Origin: Rebecca billardiae RCC1528
Taxonomy: Eukaryota > Haptophyta
Direction: 5' to 3'
DNA: 64,000 bases
Assembly: GCA_965240325.2 (NCBI GenBank)
Contig: OZ251234.1
Coordinates: 2,108,001-2,172,000, forward strand
Position 1 is the stretch's first letter. Every line of letters starts with the position of its first letter. The position numbers and the translations under genes are program-made. The notes beneath the pieces are model-generated. The model worked only from the letters and a program-made list of their open reading frames with translations. It was not told the origin of the DNA and did no database searches. Shown piece by piece: positions 10,217-21,930 of this stretch.

Positions 10217-10853
10217 TATTTAACGACGTGGCAGCATCGGACAAGCGTCAGGCTCAGAGTGCAACAGACACATAGAATGCGTCCGCGCCTTCCGTCCAGG
10301 TCAGACAGTGCGCCACCCGCAGCCCTGCCCCCCTACGGGAGCGGGGCCGGGATGGAGCACCGCCTCGGCCTGGGGCACGCGGCGGCGACGGCAGATGCCG
10401 CCGCGGCCGAGCGCCTTCCGGAGCACTTGGATGAGGGTGAGGTCGTAGTCGATGTCGCCGCCCGCCGACCTAGCGGCGAGCAGCTCCGGCAAGCGGCAGC
10501 CGCGGCTGTCGCCCCCGTGCGCCCGCGTGGGCGCCTGGATGAGGATGAGGTCGTAGTACAGGGTCGCTTTTTTGGGCTTCGGCGCACGGAGCGCCGATCT
10601 CGTCAACGAGCGGCCATCGTGAATGAAAGCGCGCGAAAGCTGCGTTTGCGGGGGCTCGCGCTGCCGCGGTCGTGCGACGCGGGCGAAGGGCGCGCGGCCC
10701 CTGGCGCTGGTCGGCGGTGACGAGGACACCCAGGTGCGCCATCTCGCGCGCCGCCACGCCCCTCTCCGCGTCTGCCTCGCGCACGCGCGGCGATTGCATT
10801 TGGATGTTGCATTCTTGCGCATGCTTGCGCGCCACGTTGCGGGACGAGAAAAA

Positions 10854-10934
10854 GCGTCATGCGGTTAGGTTTGGCAGTTTGAGATGGTTCAGATGATGTT
10901 GTGACAGGAACTGGAAGACCTAACCGCATGACGC
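10854..10934. repeat. Perfect 17-bp inverted repeat with 47-bp loop
   Basis: The arms GCGTCATGCGGTTAGGT (10854-10870) and its exact complement (10918-10934) could form a stable stem. No coding frame runs across it. It may be the ends of a tiny insertion or a hairpin RNA; nothing further can be said. Confidence 0.6.
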
Positions 10935-11955
10935 CCCACCTGCGCGCGCTACACGCATCACGTGCTCTCCGCGCAGGTGAGCTTAGAAAAATGAAGCTGC
11001 TGCTCCTCTGCGAGGCCATCGAGGCGAGCGGCGGCTAGCATGGCGCAGCGCTCTCCCCAGCTGTCACGGCCAGCCACCTGCACCCGGCTGTGCTCGCACT
11101 CGCCTTGAGTGTGTGCACGGTCAACGTGTCGACGGTGCTCGGCGGTGTGTTTTTGACTGCTGGTTGGTACGCACGCAGCATGGGCCCACAGTGGAGTTGG
11201 GGTGCGTGCCGTGGCTGTGGCGCGCACGCGATCGACCCATACTACACACGCACAGCGCAGCTCGGCATCGTTACTGGCTTCAAACGTTGGCCACAGCTTA
11301 TTTGCTATCCGCGTGCGGCGATCGTCGGCTCCGAGCAATCCACGAGGATGACAACAGGCGGTGCGTACGCTCTGTGACGGCGTTGGGAGCGGCGCCTGCT
11401 GGCTGTGCAATCGCGCCTGGGTACGGCTCGCATGCTGCGCAGCGTCGGATACCAGCCTGATGCGGTTTGACGCACGGGCAGTCATCTGCTTTGCTCTGCA
11501 CGCGTGGCCGGCTGATCATCCTTTCGCAACCCGTGTCTGCGCGTGCAGTGACTGCTCCCAGATGGGCTCGACGCGAGGCAAACGCGTGCGTGACTCGTCG
11601 ATACGGAGCTCCCTTCCAGGCAAGCGAGCTTTTGAGCGCGCTCACCTCGCCCATGCCTACCCACGCGCATGAATTGCGCGGCCCACCGGTTCGACTGACG
11701 CGACGCGGTCGGTGCGGCGTGCTCGTGGGCAGGAGTGCGCGCTCAGTCGACGGTCAAGACGCGCGCCACGAGGAGCAATCATGTGCCCAAGGTCGCTCGA
11801 CCAGCGCGCGACCAACGGCATCCGCGTAGGGCAGCGCAGGAGCTCGCGTTTGACACAGTGGAGCGCCACTGGGGCGGACGGGCGCCATGGGCGCCCATCG
11901 GCGCTACCAGCCCTCCCGTGCGCCGAAGCCAAAAAAATTGACCCATATGTATGTC

Positions 11956-12222
<267 letters not shown>

Positions 12223-12353
12223 CGACGTGGTATGCAACGGGCAGGCGTCAGAGTCAGCAAGCTGTAGCGGCAGATCGAGCAGCAGAGACAAACACCAGGA
12301 TCAGCGCTCCTCGCCGTCGTCCCCCCCCCTCGTAGTCGCCCATCACTCCATCG

Positions 12354-12848
<495 letters not shown>

Positions 12849-13588
12849 TCAACCACACGCAGCGGGTCCGGGATAGATAGGCACTGGCACTCCGCCCTCT
12901 TTCTCCAGCCGGCCGCCGGCTGCATCGCCTCGGGGGGCGATGCAGCAGGTGGACGCCGCTGCGGCACCCATCTGGCCCTTGGCGCTGGCCTCCACCGTGC
13001 CCCTCGCTCCACCCTAGGTGGGGCAGGGGGTGCGGCTGGTGTCACAGGACCAGGTGTGACGAGCCCAGGGGCCAGGTTCCCCAGCATCAAGCACTGCATC
13101 CGTGCAGCAGCCCGCCGGCGGGCCGGGCTGCGACATCGACTACCACCTCATCTGCTTCATCGCCCAGAGCGCGCTAGGCGGCGCGCTCCGGCTCACTCTC
13201 CAAGCCCCTCTTCTGCAGCAGCGCGCCGCTTGGCCGGCGCGCGGCGACGCGTACTACGACCTCATCCTCATCCAGGCGCCCCGACGCGGGCGCACGGGGG
13301 CGACAGCCGCGGCTGCCGCTTGCCGGAGCTGCTCGCCGCTAGGTCGGCGGGCGGCGACATCGACTACGACCTCACCCTCATCCAAGTGCTCCGGAAGGCG
13401 CTCGGCCGCGGCGGCATCTGCCGTCGCCGCCGCGTGCCCCGGGCCGAGGCGGTGCTCCATCCCGGCCCCGCTCCCGTAGGGGGGCAGGGCTGCGGGTGGC
13501 GCACTGTCTGACCTGGACGGAAGGCGCGGACGCATTCTATGTGTCTGTTGCACTCTGAGCCTGACGCTTGTCCGATGCTGCCACGTCG

Positions 13589-13589
<1 letters not shown>

Positions 13590-13615
<26 letters not shown>
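13590..13615. repeat. (TA)n microsatellite at right end of inverted-repeat element
   Basis: A short TA tract abutting the inverted CCACGTCGTTA terminus. Confidence 0.8.
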
Positions 13616-13619
<4 letters not shown>

Positions 13620-13759
13620 CAGATACTCGGTTAGCGCGCGCGTCAGGCACGTGACAGCGTCGGTGACGACGCGGACGGGCGGTGATGGACCTCGCGGTCG
13701 CTCGGGAAGGCAAAAGGCGAAAGGCAAGGCGAGGTGCCCACACGCGGCATCTGGCGGGC

Positions 13760-14350
13760 GCGGAAAGGTGCAAACCGTCTGCTAAAAAGCAGGTGTGCAC
13801 AAAACTGACGAATTGACGTGCGCAACAACGGGAAATTGCGCGTAAGCCGTTCGGGAACGTTGACGAACGGTGAACCAGATAGATTCTCGACATTCGTCGT
13901 GAATGTACGCATGACGAGTAGGAATTGTCCGGCGGAAGCTTCTTGACCGAATCAAATAGGGAGGTCCTTCGGCAAGGTCGAGAGCTCGGGTGTGGTAGGC
14001 ATGCCCGAGAGAAAGACCGAACACATTGAAATGAAGTACGAGAAATTAAACTCGAAGAATAAGATGCTGGAAAGTCGTGACGATTAAACTGCTGGGCAAA
14101 ACCTGGAGGCCCATGGTATAATAATCGACAAAGACGATGAATAAAATCGAAATAAGGGAAGAGTGTGACTGTTCGGACGTGAACTTTGCTACTGGATGTC
14201 CGATGTGTCAAAGGACAAGGTGCAAAATGCCAAAGTGGGAAGTAAACTTGGCGCAGTGCTGCTGCGGATGTCGAGCTGGACGGCGGAGCGATGATCAACA
14301 GCGGAGTGCGAAAAGACGGATTATGTCACCAAGAGTTGACACAAACTAGA
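13760..14350. other. AT-richer island with no assigned gene
   Basis: Composition is near balanced, unlike its surroundings. A + frame at 14137-14349 encodes a short Cys-rich peptide (CDCSDVNFATGCPMCQRTRC) resembling a zinc-binding segment, but it is only 70 residues long and runs into the (GA)n tract. This could be a transposon relic; I do not call a gene. Confidence 0.35.
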
Positions 14351-14371
14351 GTAATCCGAATATTTCTTGAC

Positions 14372-14513
<142 letters not shown>

Positions 14514-14665
14514 TCCGCTGACCGGATCTGCATCAGCCATCCTTATATATAAGCCTTAGGGCGTCACTCCGCGCGCAGATCGAGTCGACAAATAAGTGCG
14601 CTGTGATGCGCTCATCAAGTCTAAGCTACTATATATATAAGACTATCTAGTGCGTATGATACTGT

Positions 14666-14667
<2 letters not shown>

Positions 14668-14742
<75 letters not shown>
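14668..14742. repeat. (TA)n microsatellite
   Basis: About 75 bp of pure TA in an AT-rich setting. Confidence 0.9.
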
Positions 14743-14746
<4 letters not shown>

Positions 14747-14773
14747 CCGAAGCTACTGTTCAGCCCGTACGGA

Positions 14774-14813
14774 TGAGCTGTGAGCGTCTCGTATTCTACG
14801 CTTAGTAAACTGT
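14774..14813 (+). repeat. Dispersed repeat R1, diverged copy
   Basis: GAGCTGTGAGCGTCTCGTAT then a stretch ending CTTAGTAAACTGTAG. It matches R1 with a few substitutions and a small insertion. Confidence 0.55.
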
Positions 14814-15027
14814 AGTAGGGCTAGTCTTAGCCACCCGCGTGCCAGTCTGCCTCACCGCACCGATGTCATCAAGAAACCGAGTTCAGCACAGAGCACTCAC
14901 AGCAGAGTTAGTCCGATGCGCAGTGGATCGGGGTCCGCAGATATCGTCGCGCGTCGGTTCCGAGCACGCGCAAGTTACCGCCCTTGCGCAAGTGGTCCCT
15001 GCTCAGCAATCCTGCGGACCGGCCGAG

Positions 15028-15289
15028 GCGATGCAGGCGCTGAGTCACTACTCGTACCACCAGCACCGGCGGCTTCTGCGTGCTGTGCGACCTCCAGGGC
15101 GGTGTGTACCGCGACGGAGTCGTCCTCTCAGACCCAATTATCATGACGCGCGAGGCGGGCAGGTACGGCGGCGGCGACCTCGGGCCGCGAGGGATCAGCA
15201 CCTTCTTTGCTAACCACGTGTGCAACGATTGGTGTGAGGCGGACTGGCAGCTGCCGCGCGATCGCTCGCGCGCTACTTCCGCTCGGTGA
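15028..15289 (+). pseudogene. Alpha-kinase catalytic-domain fragment, frameshifted
   Basis: The frame ending at 15289 encodes GGFCVLCDLQGGVYRDG, LSDPIIMTREAGRYGGGDLG and RGISTFFANHVCNDWCEADW. These align with the C-lobe of atypical alpha-kinases (eEF2K/MHCK family): the DLQG motif, DP before the metal site, GxGDLGxRG and the Cys/His zinc-site segment. The preceding family segment, QALSHYSYHQ, lies one frame away just upstream (15034-15063), so there is a 1-base frameshift near 15060. The N-lobe with its ATP-binding Lys is not found upstream. It is probably a dead fragment; the alternative is a missed intron or a sequencing error. Confidence 0.65.
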
Positions 15290-15440
15290 AAGGCTCGTCA
15301 TTGCTGGGGAAAGGACAGGTGCAGCCTGCGCGCGCGCTTGGCACAATGGCACGCTGGCACCGCTGGACGAATGCTGGTCCGGCGAGGGGGACAGCAGCGA
15401 AGCCGATTGAAATCCTGCTTATATATGGGTCGTAGTTTCT

Positions 15441-15508
15441 ATGTGTCTGCTGCACTCTGAGCCTGACGCTTGCCGGTTGCATACTGCATACCACGTCGTC
15501 GTTAAATA
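15441..15508 (-). repeat. Inverted AACGACGTGG-family terminus
   Basis: Read on the minus strand: TTAACGACGACGTGGTATGC, then GGCAAGCGTCAGGCTCAGAG and a segment ending CAGACACATAGAA. It matches the termini at 10217, 12221, 13589 and 22177. Confidence 0.7.
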
Positions 15509-15509
15509 T

Positions 15510-16260
15510 ATGGGTAGTTGGAGCTCCTGCTGCAACTCTGCTGGCTGGAAACCTGTTTTATTTAGACCAGCGGGCCTGGCAACCTGTCTGAGTCGCGTAT
15601 AGTCGTCGCGCCCACGACGGCGTGTCGACGGCCAGACTGCACCCGTATCGTTATAATATATTATTATTACTATCTCTTCTGAGTAGTGATGACTTACCGA
15701 TCGTCAGTTATTATCATCATCAGCATTGCCATCAGTCGTTATTCGCGCGGGCGGCGCGGTTATCTTCCGCCGCCCGCTCTCTGCCTCTGCGGCTCTGACG
15801 TAATCGGACGATGACTATCATCGGCGGCTGAACAAATGACTGCTCAGCACTCATGCCGATACTTATATATATATCGTCAATATGCGGCACGGCGCCAGCA
15901 GTAGGCAACAGTAGACGCACATGGCACTATAGTCACCGCCGTCCGGCGAGTACTGACTGTAGTTGACAATTCGACGACGACGCAGGTCGCTCACCTCAGT
16001 CACACCGGAGTGATGCACCCCGCGGGGCCACCCCCGCGGGTTACTAGTTAGTAGTAGAAGGCAGACTATCCGAGTTATACGCCGCTGGCGGCACTGAGAG
16101 TGTAAGCCTCACCCCGCCCGATCAAGTCATGCTTGTGCGGCGTGCTGCCCGCCTGGAATATGACGCGATTACTCGCAACACCAAGGGCGGCAGTGTGGCA
16201 CCAAGGCAGTGCGTCGAGCGCATTCACCAAGGGTGGCGCAGCGGCACCGAGGTCGGCGCA
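15510..16260. other. Intergenic, no gene seen
   Basis: Mixed composition with TA- and CAT-rich patches (15640-15720). It includes the 3' flank of the histone H3 variant gene on the minus strand. I do not see the conserved histone 3' stem-loop. Confidence 0.45.
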
Positions 16261-16788
16261 TCAAGCGTGCTCGCAGCGGATGCGACGGGCGAGCTGGATA
16301 TCCTTGGGCATGATCGTGACGCGCTTGGCGTGGATTGTGCACGCATTCGCATCCTCAAAGATGCCCACGAGGTACGCCTCTGCCGCCTCCTGCAGAGCAA
16401 GGAGGGCCTGTGATTCATAGCGCACCCCTGGCTTGAAGTTCGCGGTGAGCTCGCGCACGAGGCGCTGGAAGGGCAGCTTGCGAACGAGGAGCTCGGTTGA
16501 CTTTTGGTACTTACGGATCTCTCGGAGAGCAATACTCCCCGGACGAAAGCGGTGCGGCTTTTTTACGCCGCCAGCCGGTGGCGGCTGTGCATGCCGGGCT
16601 GCGCGCGTAGCAAGCTGCGCAGCGCAAGACGCGCAGCGAGGGGGAGGAGCGTAAGGTCAGGGCTCGCGCGGAGGCGCGACACCCCACAACAGTCGTCGCT
16701 GCGATTCGCATGCGCCGAGGCTCACCATCTTGCGCTGCACACCGACGCCACCCGTCGACTTGCGCGCGGTGAGCTTCGTGCGCACCAT
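16261..16788 (-). CDS. Divergent histone H3 variant, two exons
   Basis: Exon 1 is 16788-16726 (21 codons) and exon 2 is 16614-16261, giving 138 residues against 136 for canonical H3. The start [14 protein letters not shown] and the core ([78 protein letters not shown]) are unmistakable. The 111-bp intron has a canonical GTGAGC donor and GCGCAG acceptor. Lys4 and Lys9 are kept; the K14 region reads GGVGVQRK and the K27 region AARHAQ, so those acetyl/methyl sites are missing. The tail has two extra residues and the C-terminus reads RCEHA rather than RGERA. Loop 1 ([10 protein letters not shown]) is of normal length, arguing against a centromeric CenH3. It could be a specialised replacement variant or a decaying copy, but the frame is intact. 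Confidence 0.9.
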
Positions 16789-17290
16789 CCGTCGTGTTCA
16801 CGTCCGTGCTGCGGTGGACAAGTTTGGACGTGTCCCTTTTCGCTCTCGGCCGGGCGCAACGGATCACCGAGCGAAGGACAAAGACAACCCCCCGGACTGG
16901 GAACTGGGGTGGTCGGAACTCGCGGTTCGCAAGAATGCCTTGTCCTTCGCTGTTCGATCTCATCTCTCACTCACTCACACTGTATCATCATCATTTTGTC
17001 GGTAGTGGTTTAGGTCACCACGACCGACCAGGCAGTGCTCTGACTCAGATGCGCGTGGGCAGGGAGGGGAGTTCCCGCCCTGCAGTGTGGGTTTGCTCTT
17101 GGGCAACGCTGATGACTCTCAATGGGCTACTCAAACGAATTGTCTGTGCCGGAGCCACGACGACGTCACTCCGGCCGTCGGTCCGAGCGGTCAGACTGGC
17201 TGACCCGTGTCCGTGACTGCAGTGCGTGTGCACGCCGGCAGGCCGGACAACCTTTTGGGGCCTGCAGGATGCAGCAATTCATTTGAACTG
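16789..17290. other. 5' flank of the H3 variant; no gene seen
   Basis: No domain-bearing frame. It should contain the H3-variant promoter (minus strand), but no TATA box or histone-specific element can be pointed to with confidence. Confidence 0.4.
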
Positions 17291-18304
17291 CTAGAGCAGG
17301 AAGTCACACTCCGTGGACTCGTTGAATACGCCATCGACGTCGCAGTCGTCAATCTCGAAGAGTTCATTGGTCAGGTACGACGCGCAGCCTGCGTCCTTCA
17401 ACGCAGCTGAGCTTGAGCTCGAACCATGCCCAACGGTGGCCATGTCGTCGTGTGGCTCACCGCCCGCACACTCCTCGTACTTCTCGCGCTGCGGCTGCGC
17501 CTGCTGCTCCAACTGCTCGCGCAGCCGGCAGATCTCCTCCGACTGCACCGCAATCTGCTCCTCCGCCCGCATCCATTTCGACAGGATGCACGCGTCAACC
17601 TGCTGGTCCGAGATCAGTAGCCCACCCGGAGCGTCGACGTCGCCTGGGTGCTCCGGCTGGGGCTCCCCATGCGCAGCGGGCATGAGGTCGGGCACTGTAG
17701 GGCCCACATCCCGCATCACCCGGTCCTCCTGGCTGACTCCCTGCGATGATGCGCCGCGCGGCTCGTCGCAGCACCCGCCCTCCGCCGTCCCTACCAACGC
17801 GCATGCGGCGGTCGCAGTGGGCGCTGACTCGGTCGCTGGTGCAGCCGCAGTCGGCCGAGCTGGCGCGGCGATGGGCGCAGAGGCTGGTTCGGCGGGCGGG
17901 GTGGGCTTCGGGCGCTTCGACGCGCGCTGCTCCTGCTTCCAGCCATTCCATCGCTCCCGCTGCTCCGGGGTCGCCTTGCACTCCACCCGCGGCAGGAAGA
18001 GGGGCCAACCGCCCTGGCTCTTGGGCGCGGTGCACACCTCGTACAGGTGCGCGCGCTCATACCGGGGGGGCGTGTGCGCGGACCACTCGGCTTCCTCGCG
18101 GTAGCGGCGTTTCAGCTCTTCCTTTGCGTCATCAACGGACAGGTCTGTCTTCTTCGCGTAATCTTCCGCCAGCCTCTTCCAACGCCGCGTGTGACTAGTC
18201 CACGCCTCCTGCGTGCGCGGGGCCCTCAGCATGCACGGGAGGAAGACGGCCTCCTGTCGGGGCGCGGTGCACGGGGCGCCGCGCAGACGCGCGCTGAATG
18301 CCAT
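17291..18304 (-). CDS. Hypothetical protein, basic N-terminus, acidic coiled-coil C-terminus
   Basis: 337 residues from the ATG at 18304 (an earlier GTG at 18319 is possible). Residues ~40-120 are Lys/Arg/Glu/Trp-rich (WKRLAEDYAKKTDLSVDDAK, then RYREEAEWSAH and WNGWKQEQRASKR). A Pro/Ala linker follows, then a coiled-coil segment (ICRLREQLEQQAQPQREKYE) and an acidic tail. The Trp-rich basic block could bind DNA, but no known domain can be named. Base composition is less extreme than in the flanking conserved genes. Like the gene at 8132-9115, it could be mobile-element derived. Confidence 0.5.
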   Translation of the reverse strand: MAFSARLRGAPCTAPRQEAVFLPCMLRAPRTQEAWTSHTRRWKRLAEDYAKKTDLSVDDAKEELKRRYREEAEWSAHTPPRYERAHLYEVCTAPKSQGGWPLFLPRVECKATPEQRERWNGWKQEQRASKRPKPTPPAEPASAPIAAPARPTAAAPATESAPTATAACALVGTAEGGCCDEPRGASSQGVSQEDRVMRDVGPTVPDLMPAAHGEPQPEHPGDVDAPGGLLISDQQVDACILSKWMRAEEQIAVQSEEICRLREQLEQQAQPQREKYEECAGGEPHDDMATVGHGSSSSSAALKDAGCASYLTNELFEIDDCDVDGVFNESTECDFLL

Positions 18305-21300
18305 CCGTACGACAGCCACGTGCGTACGCGATCACACCCGCGCGCGCCCAACCCCGCAGTCCACGCCCGTCTGCGCGCGCGCAGGTCTCAAGAAATGCGC
18401 GTGCGGCGCATGAGACGGCCGAAGCACAGGCTCACAGCACCTTCGGAGGCTGCCGGGAACGGGCGCGGGCGGGGGGAAAGCGATAATCAGGCTCCAGCTT
18501 GGCAGGAGGAGCCGACGACGACATCTCGGCGATGCGCGCGACGCGGGACGCGGCGGCGCGAGGAGGCGACGCTCGTGGCGACCTCGCACGTCGCTCGGGC
18601 TTGGCTCGGGTTGGGTGCGCGGCTGGACGCGAGCCGGCGCGGCGTGCGCAGCCGCACCGGCAGGTGTCGCTCGACTTTCCGGAATCCGGGACCGCGAAAT
18701 GCGCGGTTGCCTCGCGCCGTCGCCCGTCCTGGAACTTGCCGTTGGTCAAGCTGCGCGCGCACCCGAGGGCTGCTGCGGACCCTGGCTGCGGCGGCTTTCG
18801 CGCCCCAAACTGACCGAAGAGACTTCCACTTTCCGCCAACCGCGCTATGTGCGAATCAAGGCCTATATGGCCGGCCATGACCGATGATATTGGCCGCTAG
18901 GCGGCCATGGCCGATGGTTAGCGGTCGACCATCCATCTCTGGCCGATGGGTCTTGGCCGATGGCCGTCCGGCGGCCGGACCGCCGTACTCGTAGGCCGCG
19001 CCGGACGGCGGCACGGCCACGGCGCCGGCGCGTGATGGCCGCGTGAGCACGCCGCGCGGGCTGCAGCACTGTCCGACTCTGCACGGTCGTAGTTCGAGAG
19101 GGCGGCCCCGGGGCTCGGCCGACCCAATTGGTGGACTTGTTGAGCCCCAGTGGCGGTCTCGACCGAGCTTGGCAGGTGTGTGTGTGTGCCTGTGTGTGTT
19201 AATCTGATATACTATATCAGTTACAGGCGACTAGTTATCAGTTATGTCTATTGCGATGTATTTGCCGATTCTGCGCGCCGGCCCGGCGAGTGAAGGACGC
19301 GAGGTGCAGCAGGCGGCGAGCCCGGCGAGACTCCGAGGGCGAGTCAGCGGCCGCACCCGCGCCCGCGACCGCGCCCACGCCCGCGCCCACGACCCCTACT
19401 TCTGCCACGGCTCGCGCTTGCACTGCCAGCAGCGCTGCGGCATCGTCTCACGCAGACCACGTCTGCCGACGCGGCGACTGCGGCAGCCTCGCGGCGAGCG
19501 GACCGGAGCGGTGGCTGCCGCAGCACAGTAGTCGGCTGCAAGCAGCTTCTGCGACGAGATCATGCCCAGACAGAGTCAAGCCGACCTCGTTGGGGTACCA
19601 TACGTTCTGCCCGAGTGGTGAATAATCATCTTTTGCCGAAAAAGAAAAAGGGGTGAATGAATATGGCGGGCCGTAGGTCCGCCCCTTGTAGTGCCCGGGA
19701 AAAAGATAAGAAAAAGAAAATGAAAAAAGAAAATCGCCTCGCAAAGAAAAGAAAATCGCCTCGCTCACTGCCGGGTCGCTTCGCTCACTACCGGGCGCCC
19801 TCGCAGCTCCCACTGGGGACGCTCGGCCGAAAGAGAGTCCTGGATGGCGCGGAGCGCGTGGGCCGCGCGCGCCGAATCCAACGCCGGAGCGGACATCGTG
19901 AGAAGACTCCCGAGGGGGGTTTTCGCCCGATTCGCGATTGCTGCCCTCGTCGTCTCGCGTGCAGGTCGAACGGGGGCTAAATCGACGCGTTTGGAGCGGT
20001 ACGCTCGGCGCGTCGACACGATCGTGCGACCTGGGGCGATCCTCGCCTGACGTGCACGTCGAAAGCTCGCACCGGCCATAGCATCAAGCGCTGCGCACGA
20101 TGGCCGCCTCGCTCGATTCACCGTCGCGCGTCGGGCTCGGTGCGGAACGGCCCTCATCACGAGGCGTCTCGCGGGCGGGAAGCGCCATCGCACGCGACGC
20201 AAGATTTGGCGCGGCCTTCTGAACACCATAACCGGAATCCACACACCGGACTGTCGCGTGCCCCGGTCCAGTGGTCAGCAAGGTCGGGCGCATGCAAATC
20301 CGTTTGCTACGATCGGTGGTGTTCCAGCGCGGGCGATCATGTTTCGCGCTCGCGAGCTCGCGGCCAAAGATCGCTCGGCGCTCGAGGGCCCACGTCCGGC
20401 CTGCATGGCGCCGACGGTGACCAATGCGACGGAGGGGCAGCGCAAAGCGGCGTACGACGCGCACCGCACGCACCTCCCGGGTTTGCAGCCGTGGAAGGAA
20501 CCGCGTCTTGGCGAGTCGGCGGCCCTCGTCGCACAGCGCTATGACCGATTGACCGATCCCAGAGGCGCATCCGCGACGAGCTGAAACGCCGAGCGTGCAA
20601 CATTGTCGCCCCATCCTCCACCATGTCACGAGCGCTGCGGGACGAGGCCGACGTCGTGAAGCCAGTGGCACATGCGCTGCGCTTCCTGTGCCTGCTCGAG
20701 CAGCGCGTGCCGGCACCCTCGATCGCGAGTGGCACACGCTCTCGCACTGCGCGCGCGCGCACCGCACTTCCAGACGACCTAAACAAATGAAACATGACAT
20801 CACACTCCGCCACCACTGTTTAGCTCCGAGGAAATTGAACCGTCACCGTCAGGCGTCACAAGCAAGCCGCCGTCGCACGCCAATCAGTTATTGGCCAGTG
20901 CGTGCGCACAGTCGACGGCTCGGCTGTCGGCACCCGGGATGACGAGTAGCGCCGAGTGGGTGCACGAATACACGCGCAATCACACTGTCGGTGAGATCAC
21001 CAGAGTCATCTGTCGCGTTATTATTCGTCAGTGAGTCAGGTAGCTCACCATCATCTGTGTGTCGCATTGTAGTATTCGTCATCCTGCCCGTCAAACCGCT
21101 AAATAAAAGCAGCGCGAACCCGCTGGGGAAATATTGCGACAGCACTGGCACGGCCCGCCGACCCCCCCGCCCGCCAGGGCAGAGTTTATATATATATATG
21201 TATTCATTTATTCATTTATTCGTCGTAGTCGGCCACTGGCCGATGAACGGGCAAAAGTGGGCATCCTGTGGCCGACGGGTTGGCCGACGCCCGTCGAGGC

Positions 21301-21360
21301 TTGATTCGCACACAGCAACCGCGGCGACGACGCCGCTCGGTCCTTGCGTCAACACGCACA
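18305..21360. other. Long stretch without a convincing gene
   Basis: 18880-18975 is rich in GGCCGATGG-type short repeats. 19155-19200 has a (TG)n patch. 19690-19800 is A/G-rich with a short direct repeat (AAAGAAAATCGCCTCGC). 20339-20790 holds a possible broken ORF, listed separately. 21190-21230 has TA- and ATTTATTC-rich repeats. Confidence 0.45.
20339..20790 (+). pseudogene. Possible frameshifted ORF of unknown family
   Basis: A + frame (MFRARELAAKDRSALEGPRP, then EGQRKAAYDAHRTHLPGLQP and VAQRYDRLTDP) stops at 20581. A second frame overlapping its end continues with RRIRDELKRRACNIVAPS and ADVVKPVAHALRFLCLLEQ. The amino-acid composition looks coding in both halves, so a 1-base frameshift near 20560 is plausible. 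No family is recognised. Confidence 0.3.
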
Positions 21361-21930
21361 ATGCCGTCTCCGCCGGAAGCGCTCGCGTCCACCGCGCCGT
21401 ACGCCAACGCCCGCCTCCTCGACGAGGAGGCGCAGCAGCCGGTCGAACCCTCTGGCTCGCCGCGCGCGACGCGCGCCAAGTACGCCACCGCCGTCTTTGG
21501 CACATTGCTGCTGGCCGCGCTGTGCGTCGGCGCGCTGGGCGCATCGGGCGCGCGCGCGCGCGACGCTACGCCTGCGGCCGACCTGCCCGTCCTCCGCTGG
21601 GAGGAGTGGAAGCCGTTCAAGCCGTTCGAGCCGTTCAAGCCATTCAAGCCGTTCAAGCCGATGGACCAGATCGTCGTCGTCCGCGACCATGACGACGGCT
21701 CGCTCAACGTGCGGTGCGTCGGGTACGCGTCCAGGTACGGCACGGAGGGCTTCGACTACACGCTGAGCGAAGGGTCGAAGACAGTGCAGATCCAGGCGAC
21801 CGGGCACGGGCACGCGAGCCAGTCGTCGGCGAAGCTGCCGCAGGCGGTCTCGAGCCCGAGCGAGGTCGAGGTCGGCACCATGGGCGACGACATTGTGATC
21901 CACATCCCTGCCAGCGCACTTGGCGAGTGA
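21361..21930 (+). CDS. Small single-pass membrane protein with Lys-Pro-Phe repeats, possible HSP20-like domain
   Basis: 189 residues from the ATG at 21361 (a GTG-initiated extension to 21268 is less likely). After a short polar N-terminus comes one hydrophobic segment (ATAVFGTLLLAALCVGALG, residues ~42-60). Next are five K/E-P-F repeats (WKPFKPFEPFKPFKPFKP, ~88-105), then a ~80-residue C-terminal domain with alternating beta-like pattern: FDYTLSEGSKTVQIQATG and KLPQAVSSPSEVEV, then DDIVIHIP. The LP..V...dg.l.I.iP pattern resembles the end of an HSP20/alpha-crystallin fold, but similarity is weak. Function unknown. Confidence 0.5.
   Translation: MPSPPEALASTAPYANARLLDEEAQQPVEPSGSPRATRAKYATAVFGTLLLAALCVGALGASGARARDATPAADLPVLRWEEWKPFKPFEPFKPFKPFKPMDQIVVVRDHDDGSLNVRCVGYASRYGTEGFDYTLSEGSKTVQIQATGHGHASQSSAKLPQAVSSPSEVEVGTMGDDIVIHIPASALGE

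Noticed and set aside
16129-16420. Two + strand ORFs near 16.2 kb
   Set aside because: Antisense to exon 2 of the histone H3 variant.
16261-16788. Centromeric CenH3 identity for the H3 variant
   Set aside because: Loop 1 has the canonical length and the tail still aligns with canonical H3 around K4, K9 and K36.
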